Positions 17,781 through 26,357 of a stretch of 64,000 nt of DNA are shown here, one piece after another (the first letter of the stretch is position 1; every line of letters begins with the position of its first letter). The notes beneath the pieces are model-generated. The model was given only the letters and a program-made list of their open reading frames with translations, searched no databases and had not been told where the DNA came from. Source of the stretch: Halodesulfovibrio aestuarii (GTDB taxonomy: Bacteria > Desulfobacterota > Desulfovibrionia > Desulfovibrionales > Desulfovibrionaceae); assembly GCF_050571805.1 (NCBI RefSeq), contig NZ_CP192219.1; one strand, written 5' to 3'. The position numbers and the translations under genes were made by a program.

Positions 17781-19037
17781 ATGGAAAAATTAGTTATTCA
17801 AGGTGGAGTTCCATTAAATGGAACAATTCGTGTCAGCGGCGCAAAAAATGCTGCGTTACCGATTCTGATGGGCTCAATTCTTCTTGCAGAGCCTGCACGT
17901 TTTACCAACGTGCCTAATTTGCGTGATATTCGCACTACCATCAGTCTGTTGGAGATTCTCGGATGTCCGGGGCGGTTTGCTGACGGAGTTGTTGAAACAG
18001 AAGGTTGCAACCCGAAACCGGAAGCGCCGTATGATCTTGTAAAAACCATGCGTGCCTCTGTGTTATGTCTGGGACCTCTGCTTGCTCGCCTTGGTGAAGC
18101 TAAAGTTGCATATCCGGGTGGGTGCGCCATTGGTGCGCGACCTGTTGATTTGCACCTCTCTGCACTTGAAAAAATGGGCGCAGTCTTTGAAGTGGATTCC
18201 GGTTACATTATGGGGAAATGTGACGGACGGCTGAAGGGCGCGCATATTGTTTTTGAAAAAGTAACCGTAGGCGGAACGGAAAATCTGCTTATGGCTGCCA
18301 GTCTTGCAGAAGGCGAAACTATTTTAGAAAATGCTGCTCGCGAGCCGGAAATTATAGATCTTGCAAATTTCCTTATCGCTTGTGGTGCCAAGATCGAAGG
18401 TCACGGTTCAAGTGTTATCCGCATTCAGGGTGTTGAACGCCTGAAAGGAAGCGATTACGCTATTATGCCGGACCGTATTGAAGCAGGTACTTTTATGATT
18501 GCAGCTGCAATTACAAAAGGGGATCTGTTACTTGAAAACTGCCCGAATGATTCTCTTGATGCTGTTATCAGCAAACTTAAAGAAATGGGCGTGCGCGTGA
18601 CAAAAGAAGAGAAAGGAACCCGCGTTACTTACATTGGCGAACTCTCTCCTGTTGAAATTACCACTCAGCCGTATCCCGGTTTCCCTACTGATATGCAGGC
18701 GCAGTTTATGGCGTTGATGTGCTACGTGGATGGCACCTCAATGGTGGAAGAAACTATTTTTGAAAACCGCTTCATGCATGCACCGGAACTCGCCCGCATG
18801 GGTGCGGATATCCGCCCTGTGGGGAGAACCGCCCGTATTAAAGGCGGTTCTGTATTACGTGGTGCACCTGTTATGGCGTCCGATCTTCGTGCAAGTGCAT
18901 CGCTTGTTCTAGCGGGGCTTGCAGCAGAAGGTGAAACTCATGTGCAGCGTATCTATCATCTTGATCGTGGCTATGAGCATATTGAAGAAAAACTTATTCC
19001 TGTAGGCGCACGGATTCAACGTGTAAACGAAGAGTAA
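17781..19037 (+). CDS. murA: UDP-N-acetylglucosamine 1-carboxyvinyltransferase MurA
   Basis: A 418-residue MurA, which transfers enolpyruvate from PEP to UDP-GlcNAc in the first committed step of peptidoglycan synthesis. The N-terminal GAKNAALPILM (20-30) contacts substrates, and the catalytic cysteine is Cys115 in PGGCAIGARPVDLHL, the residue that fosfomycin attacks. The C-terminal half carries FPTDMQAQFMAL and FENRFMH. AAGGGAGA precedes the ATG at 17781. The gene stands alone; two hairpins with T runs follow it. Length fits the family exactly. Confidence 0.96.
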   Translation: MEKLVIQGGVPLNGTIRVSGAKNAALPILMGSILLAEPARFTNVPNLRDIRTTISLLEILGCPGRFADGVVETEGCNPKPEAPYDLVKTMRASVLCLGPLLARLGEAKVAYPGGCAIGARPVDLHLSALEKMGAVFEVDSGYIMGKCDGRLKGAHIVFEKVTVGGTENLLMAASLAEGETILENAAREPEIIDLANFLIACGAKIEGHGSSVIRIQGVERLKGSDYAIMPDRIEAGTFMIAAAITKGDLLLENCPNDSLDAVISKLKEMGVRVTKEEKGTRVTYIGELSPVEITTQPYPGFPTDMQAQFMALMCYVDGTSMVEETIFENRFMHAPELARMGADIRPVGRTARIKGGSVLRGAPVMASDLRASASLVLAGLAAEGETHVQRIYHLDRGYEHIEEKLIPVGARIQRVNEE

Positions 19038-19044
19038 GCATAAA

Positions 19045-19080
19045 AAAGCCTGCAGTTAGTTATGACTGCAGGCTATATTT
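19045..19080 (+). terminator. Terminator of murA
   Basis: Stem AGCCTGCAG / CTGCAGGCT with a 10-base loop, followed by ATATTTTT on the plus strand and flanked by A-rich sequence on the left. Confidence 0.8.
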
Positions 19081-19162
19081 TTCCGGAACATTAAGGGCAT
19101 AAACCATATCTCTTAGTGTTCTTGTTCTCCTTGTGCAGCGTTGCAACGGGGAACAGAATGGA

Positions 19163-19197
19163 AAAGGGGGAACCTGGCCGGCTCCCCCTTTTTTTTG
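19163..19197 (+). terminator. Second terminator-like hairpin downstream of murA
   Basis: Stem AAGGGGGA / TCCCCCTT enclosing an 11-base GC-rich loop, followed by eight T on the plus strand. The gap 19081-19162 between the two hairpins contains no open frame of note; either a back-up terminator or the end of a short RNA. The remaining gap to 19420 contains only a 14-bp palindrome at 19259-19272. Confidence 0.7.
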
Positions 19198-19420
19198 AAT
19201 AAAGCAAATTCATGCAGCATGATGTAATGTACGATTTGCATTATTTTGAGTGTCACCTTCCCGATATCGGGACAAGGCGCGGTATATTTCTTTACAGAAA
19301 TTAGCAGTGTTTTTTTCTACGCCTTACTTCTGTCTTTAAGGCCTTTTTGGGTAGTTCGCAGTCTACATGCATCCTTTTCCCGTGTCAGAGGCGGCACAGA
19401 GTAGAGGCGTGTCTTCAGTG

Positions 19421-20491
19421 TTACCAACTTCGTTTGTACAGCTCCATGTATGATGCTGCCATCCTCATGTCAGTAAAGTCCTGAACGCGTTTGTTTCCGC
19501 CTTCTACAAGGCTTGCACGCAGTTTTTCATCCAGCATGAGGTCGTGAAGAAGCTGTGCAAGCTTTTCGTGATCATGGTTCGGAAATGTTAGTCCGCTTTT
19601 CTGATCTTCAACCAGTTCTAAGTTGGACGGGAGATCGGAAGCCACAACTGGAAGTTGTCCAACCCAGCCCTCTTTGATGACGCCGGAAGAACCTTCACCA
19701 TTTACAGAAGGTACGGCAAGGATATCAAAATATGGCAGTTGCTCGCGGGCATCCTGACGTCCAAGCAGGGCGAGATGGCTGCTGATTTCAAGCTCTTCAG
19801 CTAATTCTTTTATTTCACCGAATAATGGGCCGTCACCCACAACGCGCGCTTCCCAGACAGGGATATCCTTGCATTTTGCAAGCTCACCAAGAGCCTTAAC
19901 AAGGACAACGTGTCCTTTCTGCTCAGTTAGCGCGCCAATCATGCCGATGATCATTCGGCTGTCTTTACGGTCTTTTTTAGCCTGATAGCGGGAGGCATCA
20001 ATTCCTGAATGAATTGTAGAAACTTTGCTGCGGTCAAGTAGCGGAGCAGACTCCATCATCGTATCAGAGATTTCCTGACTGACTCCGACAACAGCATCCG
20101 CGAGTAAATATTTTTTGCTACTCCATCCATTTTTAAGAGGATAGGACACTCGGCGGGTGTGTATAAGCCGGAAGGCATCGCCACACATTTTTTTTATAAT
20201 TCCGCCAAGAGATGCGCTTTTTGCGCAGTTTGTGTGGATTACCTGAGCACCATGTTTTGTTACAGCGCGGCGGAGTTTATATATGTTAAGAGGGTTCCAG
20301 TCTCCGGAACCGAAAAGAGGGAGAAGGGTAACACCTTCTACTTCTGCTGCATGTGTGAGTAAAGGAGCCTTGGCAGGAGCTGCTATGGTCACTGTAAATT
20401 CTTGAGAACGGGCTAATGCTCGCGCAAGGTAGAAGACTTGCCATTGTCCACCGCGCATTTCTTTTCCGAGATCAAGCAACAAAATGTGCAT
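19421..20491 (-). CDS. GT4-family glycosyltransferase
   Basis: A 356-residue retaining glycosyltransferase of the GT-B fold. The N-terminal half has the GGQWQV loop typical of family 4 near residue 14 and the IHTNCAKSASLGGII segment; the C-terminal half has the donor-binding VVGDGPLFGEIKELAEEL, LLGRQ and the E-x7-E-like signature in SVNGEGSSGVIKEGWVGQLPVVASDLPSNLELVED. No transmembrane helix, so it acts at the cytoplasmic membrane face. AGGAAAA precedes the ATG at 20491. It is not within a visible polysaccharide cluster; acceptor and donor are unknown. Confidence 0.85.
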   Translation of the reverse strand: MHILLLDLGKEMRGGQWQVFYLARALARSQEFTVTIAAPAKAPLLTHAAEVEGVTLLPLFGSGDWNPLNIYKLRRAVTKHGAQVIHTNCAKSASLGGIIKKMCGDAFRLIHTRRVSYPLKNGWSSKKYLLADAVVGVSQEISDTMMESAPLLDRSKVSTIHSGIDASRYQAKKDRKDSRMIIGMIGALTEQKGHVVLVKALGELAKCKDIPVWEARVVGDGPLFGEIKELAEELEISSHLALLGRQDAREQLPYFDILAVPSVNGEGSSGVIKEGWVGQLPVVASDLPSNLELVEDQKSGLTFPNHDHEKLAQLLHDLMLDEKLRASLVEGGNKRVQDFTDMRMAASYMELYKRSW

Positions 20492-20592
20492 ACATATTTT
20501 CCTGAATATTCAGTGCGAACCCCGTTCCCCAATGAGTACGTACTGCGAAGTTGTGATGTCTTGTGAGGTAAGTGTGTCGTAGGTGTAAAAAG

Positions 20593-20618
20593 CCGGTGCC
20601 GTAAATTAACGGCACCGG
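20593..20618 (-). terminator. Terminator of the asd-aminotransferase operon
   Basis: Perfect 10-bp stem CCGGTGCCGT / ACGGCACCGG with a 6-base loop; a T-rich tract follows on both strands (CTTTTTAC on minus). It lies about 90 bases downstream of the aminotransferase stop. Confidence 0.75.
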
Positions 20619-20650
20619 ATTTTTAGTATTTTATACGTAAGCAGAGCCAG

Positions 20651-20690
20651 AGCCGATAGTCATTATGCGCCGCAAGACGGACTATCGGCT
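20651..20690. other. 11-bp perfect hairpin in the 3' untranslated region
   Basis: AGCCGATAGTC and GACTATCGGCT pair perfectly around an 18-base loop just downstream of the aminotransferase stop. There is no T run; it may protect the transcript end ahead of the terminator at 20593. Confidence 0.45.
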
Positions 20691-20709
20691 GGTAGTCAGA
20701 GAAAGCTGA

Positions 20710-21651
20710 CTAAAGTGGCAGTCCGTTTACTTCAAGATCTTCTTTGAGAACTTGTCTGATCTCTTTGGCAACAGGGCCTGGACGTACATCACTTATCGGC
20801 TGTCCTTCAAAACGTACGATGGAGACACAGTCGGATGATGTTCCGAAGATAATGACTTCTTTCGCTCTATAAAGGTCGTCCTCACGCACTGCGGCAAACT
20901 CGATTTTGATTTTGTCTTTCATTAGTTCAATAGCACGCATGATAGTTGTTCCTACAAGCGCGTTGGAGAACTCAGGAATGACAAGTGTTCCCTGTTGATT
21001 AACAAGAGCAACGTTTTCTGTTGCACCTTCTGCGATAAAATCATCAGCATCAAAGCTGAATGGAACATCGTAGCCGCGTTCATCAGCTTCACGTTTCATA
21101 AGCACGTTAGAGATGTAGTTTGCACTCTTAACACGCGCCATGTGTGCCGGCTTCGCCGGAATGGATGAACGGAAGGCAGTTGCGCCTTTTTCGTACCATT
21201 CTTCCGGTTTTGGATTGAACTTGTAAGCGACAATGTAAAGGCTGCTCACCGGACATTCTTTCGGGTCTATACTGAACCCGCCCGGGCCGCGTCCTATAAT
21301 GATACGCAGAAGGCCGTTTTCTGTTGCCGCAGCTTTTGCGACCTCAACAACAAGCTCTGCAAGTTTGTCCCAAGTACAGGGGGGCGACAGGTGCAGTCCT
21401 TTGACAGAACTTTTCAAACGCTCAATATGTGCATCAAGCTGATACAGTTTTCCGTTTACCCATTTAATGCTTTCAAAAACGCCATCACCCCTGTGGGCAA
21501 GATGATCGTCCATAGGCAGCAGCATCAGTCTCGGGTTTTTGCAAATACATCCGATACGGTGCTCATAAAAGGCAAGCACATCGCGCTCTCCGGCTCGACG
21601 GCTATTCAGGATTTTAGAAATGTATTCTTCTGTATCACATATTGTCGCCAC
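20710..21651 (-). CDS. Class IV PLP aminotransferase (IlvE/DAAT/PabC group)
   Basis: A 313-residue fold-type IV PLP enzyme. Recognisable parts are HRGDGVFESIKWVNGKLYQLDAHIERL near the N-terminus, the catalytic lysine in ARVKSANYISNVLMKREA, and the phosphate-binding GTSSDCVSI near the C-terminus. Members include branched-chain and D-amino-acid aminotransferases and aminodeoxychorismate lyase; sequence alone does not choose among them here. The start is a GTG at 21651, chosen because AGGAG is 9 bases upstream and overlaps the stop of asd. Coupling to asd suggests an amino-acid biosynthetic role. Confidence 0.85.
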   Translation of the reverse strand: MATICDTEEYISKILNSRRAGERDVLAFYEHRIGCICKNPRLMLLPMDDHLAHRGDGVFESIKWVNGKLYQLDAHIERLKSSVKGLHLSPPCTWDKLAELVVEVAKAAATENGLLRIIIGRGPGGFSIDPKECPVSSLYIVAYKFNPKPEEWYEKGATAFRSSIPAKPAHMARVKSANYISNVLMKREADERGYDVPFSFDADDFIAEGATENVALVNQQGTLVIPEFSNALVGTTIMRAIELMKDKIKIEFAAVREDDLYRAKEVIIFGTSSDCVSIVRFEGQPISDVRPGPVAKEIRQVLKEDLEVNGLPL

Positions 21652-21663
21652 GGCTGTTTTCTC

Positions 21664-22710
21664 CTAGTCGAAGATAGTTGTGTCTTTTACACCCAGAAGA
21701 TCGCGTTTAATAAGCTCTTCCGCAATCTGTACAGTGTTGAGCGCAGCGCCTTTGCGGATGTTGTCAGCAACGATCCACATGTTCAGGCCATTTTCAATGG
21801 TTTCGTCTTCGCGGATACGCCCAACATAAGTGTCATCTTGACCTGCGGCATCAATTGCCATCGGGTAGATTTTTTCACTTGGGTTATCAAGCACAGTAAC
21901 ACCCGGTGCCTGTGTTAGGATAACGCGTGCTTCAGCCGGAGTGATTTTCTGTACAGTTTCAATGTTTACAGATTCACTATGGCCGTAGAATACAGGAATG
22001 CGTACACAGGTAGCAGTTACTTTTATAGAAGGGTCATTGAAGATTTTAACGGTTTCATGAACCATCTTCATTTCTTCCTTGGTGTAGTCATTGTCCATGA
22101 ATACATCGATCTGCGGAAGTGCGTTAAACGCAATCTGGTATGGATATACTTCTGCAACCGGTGTCTGCATATTGAAAAGTTGACGAATCTGTGTTTCGAG
22201 CTCGGTAATTGCTTTCTGACCGGAACCGGATACTGCCTGATAGGTGGAAACAACAATGCGTTTGATCTGAGCGTTGTCGTGCAGCGGTTTAAGTGCAACC
22301 ATCATCTGGATAGTGGAACAGTTCGGGTTAGCAATAATACCGTTGTGTGCTTCGAGTGCTTCCGGGTTTACTTCCGGGACAACAAGCGGGCACCGGTCAT
22401 CCATACGCCATGCGCTGGAGTTATCTACAACAACACAGCCTGCTTTAGCTGCGATTGGAGAAAATTTTTCAGATGTAGATCCACCGGCGGAAAAGAGCGC
22501 AATATCAACACCTTCAAAAGAGTTTTCAGTCAGTTCTTTGACTGTAAGTTCACCACCCGCAAACGGTACTGTGGTGCCTGCGGATCGTGCAGATGCGAGG
22601 GCAATAACCTCGGTAGCTGGAAAATTGCGGCCTTCCAATACGGAAAGCATTTCCCGCCCTACGGCACCGGTGGCACCGACAACGGCAACCACTAAACGAT
22701 CTTTACTCAT
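21664..22710 (-). CDS. asd: Aspartate-semialdehyde dehydrogenase
   Basis: A 348-residue Asd, which reduces beta-aspartyl phosphate to aspartate semialdehyde for lysine, threonine, methionine and diaminopimelate synthesis. The N-terminus has the NADP-binding VVGATGAVGREML, the active-site cysteine is Cys131 in ANPNCSTIQM, and the GSGQKAITELETQIRQL segment follows. The ATG at 22710 is preceded by AAGGAGAG; the longer frame to 22776 encodes a cysteine-rich stretch not in the family. It is the first gene of a pair with the class IV aminotransferase, 12 bases apart. Confidence 0.95.
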   Translation of the reverse strand: MSKDRLVVAVVGATGAVGREMLSVLEGRNFPATEVIALASARSAGTTVPFAGGELTVKELTENSFEGVDIALFSAGGSTSEKFSPIAAKAGCVVVDNSSAWRMDDRCPLVVPEVNPEALEAHNGIIANPNCSTIQMMVALKPLHDNAQIKRIVVSTYQAVSGSGQKAITELETQIRQLFNMQTPVAEVYPYQIAFNALPQIDVFMDNDYTKEEMKMVHETVKIFNDPSIKVTATCVRIPVFYGHSESVNIETVQKITPAEARVILTQAPGVTVLDNPSEKIYPMAIDAAGQDDTYVGRIREDETIENGLNMWIVADNIRKGAALNTVQIAEELIKRDLLGVKDTTIFD

Positions 22711-22782
22711 TTCAACTCTCCTTGAGCACATAGAAATTTGGTAACAGTCGGCGCATGATACAACAGAAACCGCCATTTCTGT

Positions 22783-23196
22783 TTATGCAGCACCTTTATT
22801 TTTTAAAAACTCAGCCATCTTCCGATCTATTCCGTTGATATGCTTAAACCACCAGTCTGTAAGGTAGTCTAAGAGCTCAGGAGTAATGTCTGCTTTGTCA
22901 TTGAGATAATCCAGCAGAAATCCAATTGCATTGGAAAAAAACTCTCTGTGTTGTTCCATGTGCGCTTCAAAGTCTGGAATTTCATCTTTGTACGCCTTCA
23001 TTAACTCTGCTTCTGTAGCAAAATGCATGTGGGCATAGTCATTCACTTTATGAATGAGCGGGCTTAGAACGGAATGTTCTTCTCCGTTCATATATGCATA
23101 GTACAGAGAATTGATGATCTGCGTTAGCTCGGCATGCTGTTTGTCAATTACAGCAACGCCGGTGTTCATTGAAGAATTCCATTCAAATTTCGCCAT
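22783..23196 (-). CDS. Bacteriohemerythrin
   Basis: A 137-residue single-domain hemerythrin that binds O2 at a di-iron centre; in sulfate reducers such proteins are thought to buffer, sense or deliver oxygen. Iron ligands are in their usual order: His21 (IDKQHAEL), HKVNDYAHMHFATEAELM, HMEQHREFF, and the C-terminal HINGIDRKM with His and Asp. AGGAGATATAC lies directly before the ATG at 23196, which removes 20 non-family residues from the longer frame. It is a monocistronic unit just upstream of asd on the same strand, possibly read through into it. Confidence 0.93.
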   Translation of the reverse strand: MAKFEWNSSMNTGVAVIDKQHAELTQIINSLYYAYMNGEEHSVLSPLIHKVNDYAHMHFATEAELMKAYKDEIPDFEAHMEQHREFFSNAIGFLLDYLNDKADITPELLDYLTDWWFKHINGIDRKMAEFLKNKGAA

Positions 23197-23317
23197 GTAT
23201 ATCTCCTGAATAATATCCCTTGTGGAAAGGGCTAGGTGTTCCTTTTCAGTATACATTCACGGCGAGACAATAGGACAACAATGCTCGTAATTCAATCAGT
23301 AATATATCACAGTGGCA

Positions 23318-23761
23318 TTAATAGCGATTCACAAGGTATGCTCCGCTAATAAGCAGGACTACTCCCAGAGCGCGCATGAGTGTTACGGGGCGGATGGTGT
23401 ATCCGATGAAGCCGAAGTGATCGAAGATGACGGAGCCTATCAGTTGGCCGCAGATAATGAGCGAAATCATTGCAAGAGCGCCGATACGGGGTGCAAGGAA
23501 GGTGAGAGTCGTAACACCGATAGCGCCAAGGAGGCCGCCAAACCATGCATACCATGGAACAGTAGATGTCGAGAGGGCAGGAATTGGAATTTTAGTTACG
23601 ACAACGAAGATGCTTAACGCAATGGTGCCGACAAAAAAAGAAATGAGCGAGGCAATGGGGGCACTATGGCTCCAGTGTTGACTGATCATGGCATTTAACC
23701 CCATTTGCAGGGGCATAAAGGTTCCGACGAATAGTGCAAGGAACAACAGTGCCATGTGCAT
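23318..23761 (-). CDS. DMT-family transporter of the YdcZ/DUF606 type
   Basis: A 147-residue hydrophobic protein with about five predicted helices. The N-terminus LFVGTFMPLQMGLNAMISQHW and the tail LMRALGVVLLISGAYLVNRY match the DUF606 (YdcZ) half-size members of the drug/metabolite superfamily, which probably work as dimers. AAAGGGG precedes the ATG at 23761; a second ATG two codons on is possible. It is on the minus strand between hemerythrin and the Nudix gene. Substrate unknown. Confidence 0.8.
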   Translation of the reverse strand: MHMALLFLALFVGTFMPLQMGLNAMISQHWSHSAPIASLISFFVGTIALSIFVVVTKIPIPALSTSTVPWYAWFGGLLGAIGVTTLTFLAPRIGALAMISLIICGQLIGSVIFDHFGFIGYTIRPVTLMRALGVVLLISGAYLVNRY

Positions 23762-23861
23762 AATCGTACCCCTTTAGCGCGGCACTCTTGTCTCACTAGA
23801 GTTTGCAGTCGGGAGGCTTCCGCTTCACAACCTGATGCGGGTTCGCAACTGTTTGGTCGCG

Positions 23862-24254
23862 CTATGCTAATGTGGTTAACTCCTGCACTATGGGGATGTC
23901 TGCTTCAAGAAAAGTAAGTTCACAGGCTTGGCTCGGCATAACCCATCGTACAGTATGTCCTTCTTGAGGGATAAGTGTACCTTCAAATGCGGTTATGTGG
24001 AAGAAAAGAAGCGTAACAATAAGCTCCTCGTATTCATGCGTGACAGTCTGCCAATACTTCCATTCTGTCGGAGTAATATCCAGTTCTTCCTGAAATTCAC
24101 GCACAAGCGCTGCTTCCGGTGTTTCCTCCGGTTCAATTTTTCCGCCGGGAAATTCCCAGAAGCCGCCGAATGGTGCGGTATCCGGTCGTCGGGCGGCGAG
24201 GTAGCGCTCACCGTCCCATACAATACCGGCAACAACTGTAATGGCTTTTTTCAT
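23862..24254 (-). CDS. Nudix hydrolase, MutT-like
   Basis: A 130-residue Nudix protein with a complete box: GGKIEPEETPEAALVREFQEEL at residues ~37-58, preceded by FWEFPG. This is the layout of MutT-type 8-oxo-dGTP diphosphatases that clean the nucleotide pool; the position after the last EEL is D rather than the consensus G-containing pair, which is tolerated in the family. Its ATG begins two bases after the stop of the ABC-F gene, and AGGC lies within that stop region, so it is probably translated by coupling. Confidence 0.85.
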   Translation of the reverse strand: MKKAITVVAGIVWDGERYLAARRPDTAPFGGFWEFPGGKIEPEETPEAALVREFQEELDITPTEWKYWQTVTHEYEELIVTLLFFHITAFEGTLIPQEGHTVRWVMPSQACELTFLEADIPIVQELTTLA

Positions 24255-24256
24255 AA

Positions 24257-26221
24257 TTAGCCTGCGAGTGATTCGCGCTGTTGTTCCAATTCGTTAATCT
24301 CCATTTCCAGTTCACCCATTTTTTCCATCAGGGTTTCGCTGTCGTTCTGGAGCTGGCCGAATCGTTTAAGTGCTTCCTGCATTTTTGGGGAATTAGCAAA
24401 GAATTCCGGATCGGCCATTTGCGTTTCCAGTTCGCCTTGTTCTTCCAGCATGAGCATGAGATTTTCTTCCATTTTCTCATATGCCTGTTGCTTAGGCTTC
24501 AGTTCTTTGTAGATACGGTTACGCAGTTCTGCCTGTTCTCGTTTGAGGCGTTTTTGCTCTTCGCGGCTCAGTCCACCAGTGGTAGTGGTTTCTTTGGACT
24601 TTCCGCCGGCAAGAGCATTCTGCTCCCTGCGGTATTTGTCGTATTCTTCAAAGCCCTGTTCGTGCACAGTAAGACCTTCGGGAGACAGGCTCCACAGCTG
24701 GTCTGCCACTTCTTTTAAAAGATAGCGGTCATGCGCTACCATCAAGATAGTACCTTCAAACGATGCCAGTGCTTCGATGAGTGCTTCGCGGGATTCAAGA
24801 TCGAGATGGTTAGTCGGTTCGTCAAGTACAAGGAAATTGCAACGGGAAAGGAAAAGAATCGCCATCATCAGGCGACTTTTTTCACCACCGGAAAGTTCGC
24901 TGACAACGCGTTCAAAATAGCTTTGCCCGAGCATGAAGAGACCGAGAACTGACATAAGCTCTTCTTCCGTCGTTTTGGGATCGGAAAGACGGCGGATTTC
25001 GCTGAGAACAGTATTTTGCGCGTTCAGGGTGTCCAGTTGATGCTGAGAGAAGTATCCCATTTTTGCCTTGGATGCCATCATGATAGAACCGTTGTTCTTT
25101 TCCAGACGTCCGGCAATAAGTTTGAGCAGGGTGGATTTGCCACAGCCGTTAGGGCCTACAAGGGCAATCTTTTGACCTCGGTAAAGCTGAAATTCTAAGT
25201 CTGACCACAGGGTGACACCATCTGGATAGGTGAAGCGCAGGTCGGAGACGCTGAGAATAAGTTTTTCCGCAGGAGCAGGTTCGGGCCATGCAAAGGCAAG
25301 GTTTTTGCGTTTGGTTTCAAATTTGATGGAATCAAGCTCTTTTTGCATGCGCTGAGCCATCTTTTGCTTGGAACTGGCCTGCCGTGCTTTCGTCGCTTTA
25401 GCTTTAAAGCGACGTACAAAGTCCATGTTGCGGGCAATGTCTTCTTGCAGCTTGGCCGCTTCGCGGCCCTTTTGTGCTTCAATTTCTTCTTGAATCACAA
25501 GGAACTGGGTGAAGTTGCCTTTGCGGAATGTCGGCTTGTTGCCCCCAAGGTAGAGCACATGACTGCCAACTTTATCCATGAAGATTCTATCGTGCGCAAC
25601 AAAGATGAGGACCCCTTGGTATTCCAGCAGGAAATTTTCCAGCCATTCGACAGCGTCGAGGTCAAGGTGGTTAGTCGGTTCGTCAAGAAGAAGAACATCT
25701 GCACCGGCGGTGAGCACTCTGGCAAGCTTAGCGCGCTCTCGCCATCCACCGGAAAGTTCCCGCATGGATTTGAGCCACTTCTCTTCGCTGAAGCCAAGAC
25801 CTGTCAGTACCGTTTTTGCACGGTGCTCAGGGTTATGCCCGTAGATCTGTTCAAGCTCTGCCTGACGGATACCGAGACGCTTGAGGGCTGCTTCATCTTG
25901 TGCCTGGCTTGCAGCTTCCCACTCTTCCCAGAAATTATTCCAGTCGGGCAGGACTTCCAGCACCCAGCTAAGCAGGGGCAGGTCAAGAAGTGACTCGTCC
26001 AGCTCCTGCTGAACAAAGCCAAGACGGCAGCCTTTAGGCAGCAGCACGCGTCCGGAATCAACGGACACAATACCGGCTACCATTTTAAGAAGCGTTGATT
26101 TGCCGCACCCGTTAGCGCCGCAAACGCATAGGCGAGTGCCATCCGCAATGTCTAAAGAGAATTGAGGGATGATTTCTTCGCCACCGTAGAATTTGGAAAT
26201 ATTGTCTAGTGTAATGCTCAT
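24257..26221 (-). CDS. ABC-F family ATPase (Uup/YheS-like)
   Basis: A 654-residue soluble protein with two ABC ATPase domains and no membrane segments. First domain: Walker A GANGCGKST (~34), signature LSGGWRERAKLA, Walker B LLLDEPTNHLDL. Linker of charged helices (~230-310). Second domain: GPNGCGKST, LSGGEKSRLMMA, LVLDEPTNHLDL. The C-terminal ~110 residues form a lysine/glutamate-rich coiled coil as in Uup. ABC-F proteins act at the ribosomal exit site. A 12-bp palindrome TTCTCGCGAGAA sits 5 bases upstream of the ATG. Exact subfamily is uncertain. Confidence 0.9.
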   Translation of the reverse strand: MSITLDNISKFYGGEEIIPQFSLDIADGTRLCVCGANGCGKSTLLKMVAGIVSVDSGRVLLPKGCRLGFVQQELDESLLDLPLLSWVLEVLPDWNNFWEEWEAASQAQDEAALKRLGIRQAELEQIYGHNPEHRAKTVLTGLGFSEEKWLKSMRELSGGWRERAKLARVLTAGADVLLLDEPTNHLDLDAVEWLENFLLEYQGVLIFVAHDRIFMDKVGSHVLYLGGNKPTFRKGNFTQFLVIQEEIEAQKGREAAKLQEDIARNMDFVRRFKAKATKARQASSKQKMAQRMQKELDSIKFETKRKNLAFAWPEPAPAEKLILSVSDLRFTYPDGVTLWSDLEFQLYRGQKIALVGPNGCGKSTLLKLIAGRLEKNNGSIMMASKAKMGYFSQHQLDTLNAQNTVLSEIRRLSDPKTTEEELMSVLGLFMLGQSYFERVVSELSGGEKSRLMMAILFLSRCNFLVLDEPTNHLDLESREALIEALASFEGTILMVAHDRYLLKEVADQLWSLSPEGLTVHEQGFEEYDKYRREQNALAGGKSKETTTTGGLSREEQKRLKREQAELRNRIYKELKPKQQAYEKMEENLMLMLEEQGELETQMADPEFFANSPKMQEALKRFGQLQNDSETLMEKMGELEMEINELEQQRESLAG

Positions 26222-26302
26222 AATTTTCTCGCGAGAAGCCTCGAATACCAGATGCTGTATGGAAACACCAGTGCGGTAATTTTTACTCCCATTTTAGGAC
26301 TT

Positions 26303-26317
26303 GGCGCATGTTTTGCA
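26303..26317 (+). promoter_or_regulatory. Sigma-54 promoter of the flagellar operon
   Basis: TTGGCGC-N6-TTGCA gives the -24 GG (26303-26304) and -12 GC (26315-26316) with the required 10 intervening bases. It lies 41 bases before the flgF ATG, consistent with RpoN control of middle/late flagellar genes. Confidence 0.75.
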
Positions 26318-26357
26318 AATATCATCCTGACAGAAATTCCACATGGGAGGAAGAGTC

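Noticed and set aside
19259..19272. 14-bp palindrome TCCCGATATCGGGA
   Set aside because: No gene start nearby and no second copy noticed; could be chance.
21979..22695. 238-codon open frame antisense to asd
   Set aside because: Shadow of asd, whose catalytic and cofactor motifs are complete; no start signal and a cysteine- and asparagine-rich product of no known type.
26226..26237. 12-bp palindrome TTCTCGCGAGAA just before the ABC-F start
   Set aside because: It overlaps the region of the ribosome site and stands alone; operator function cannot be supported.
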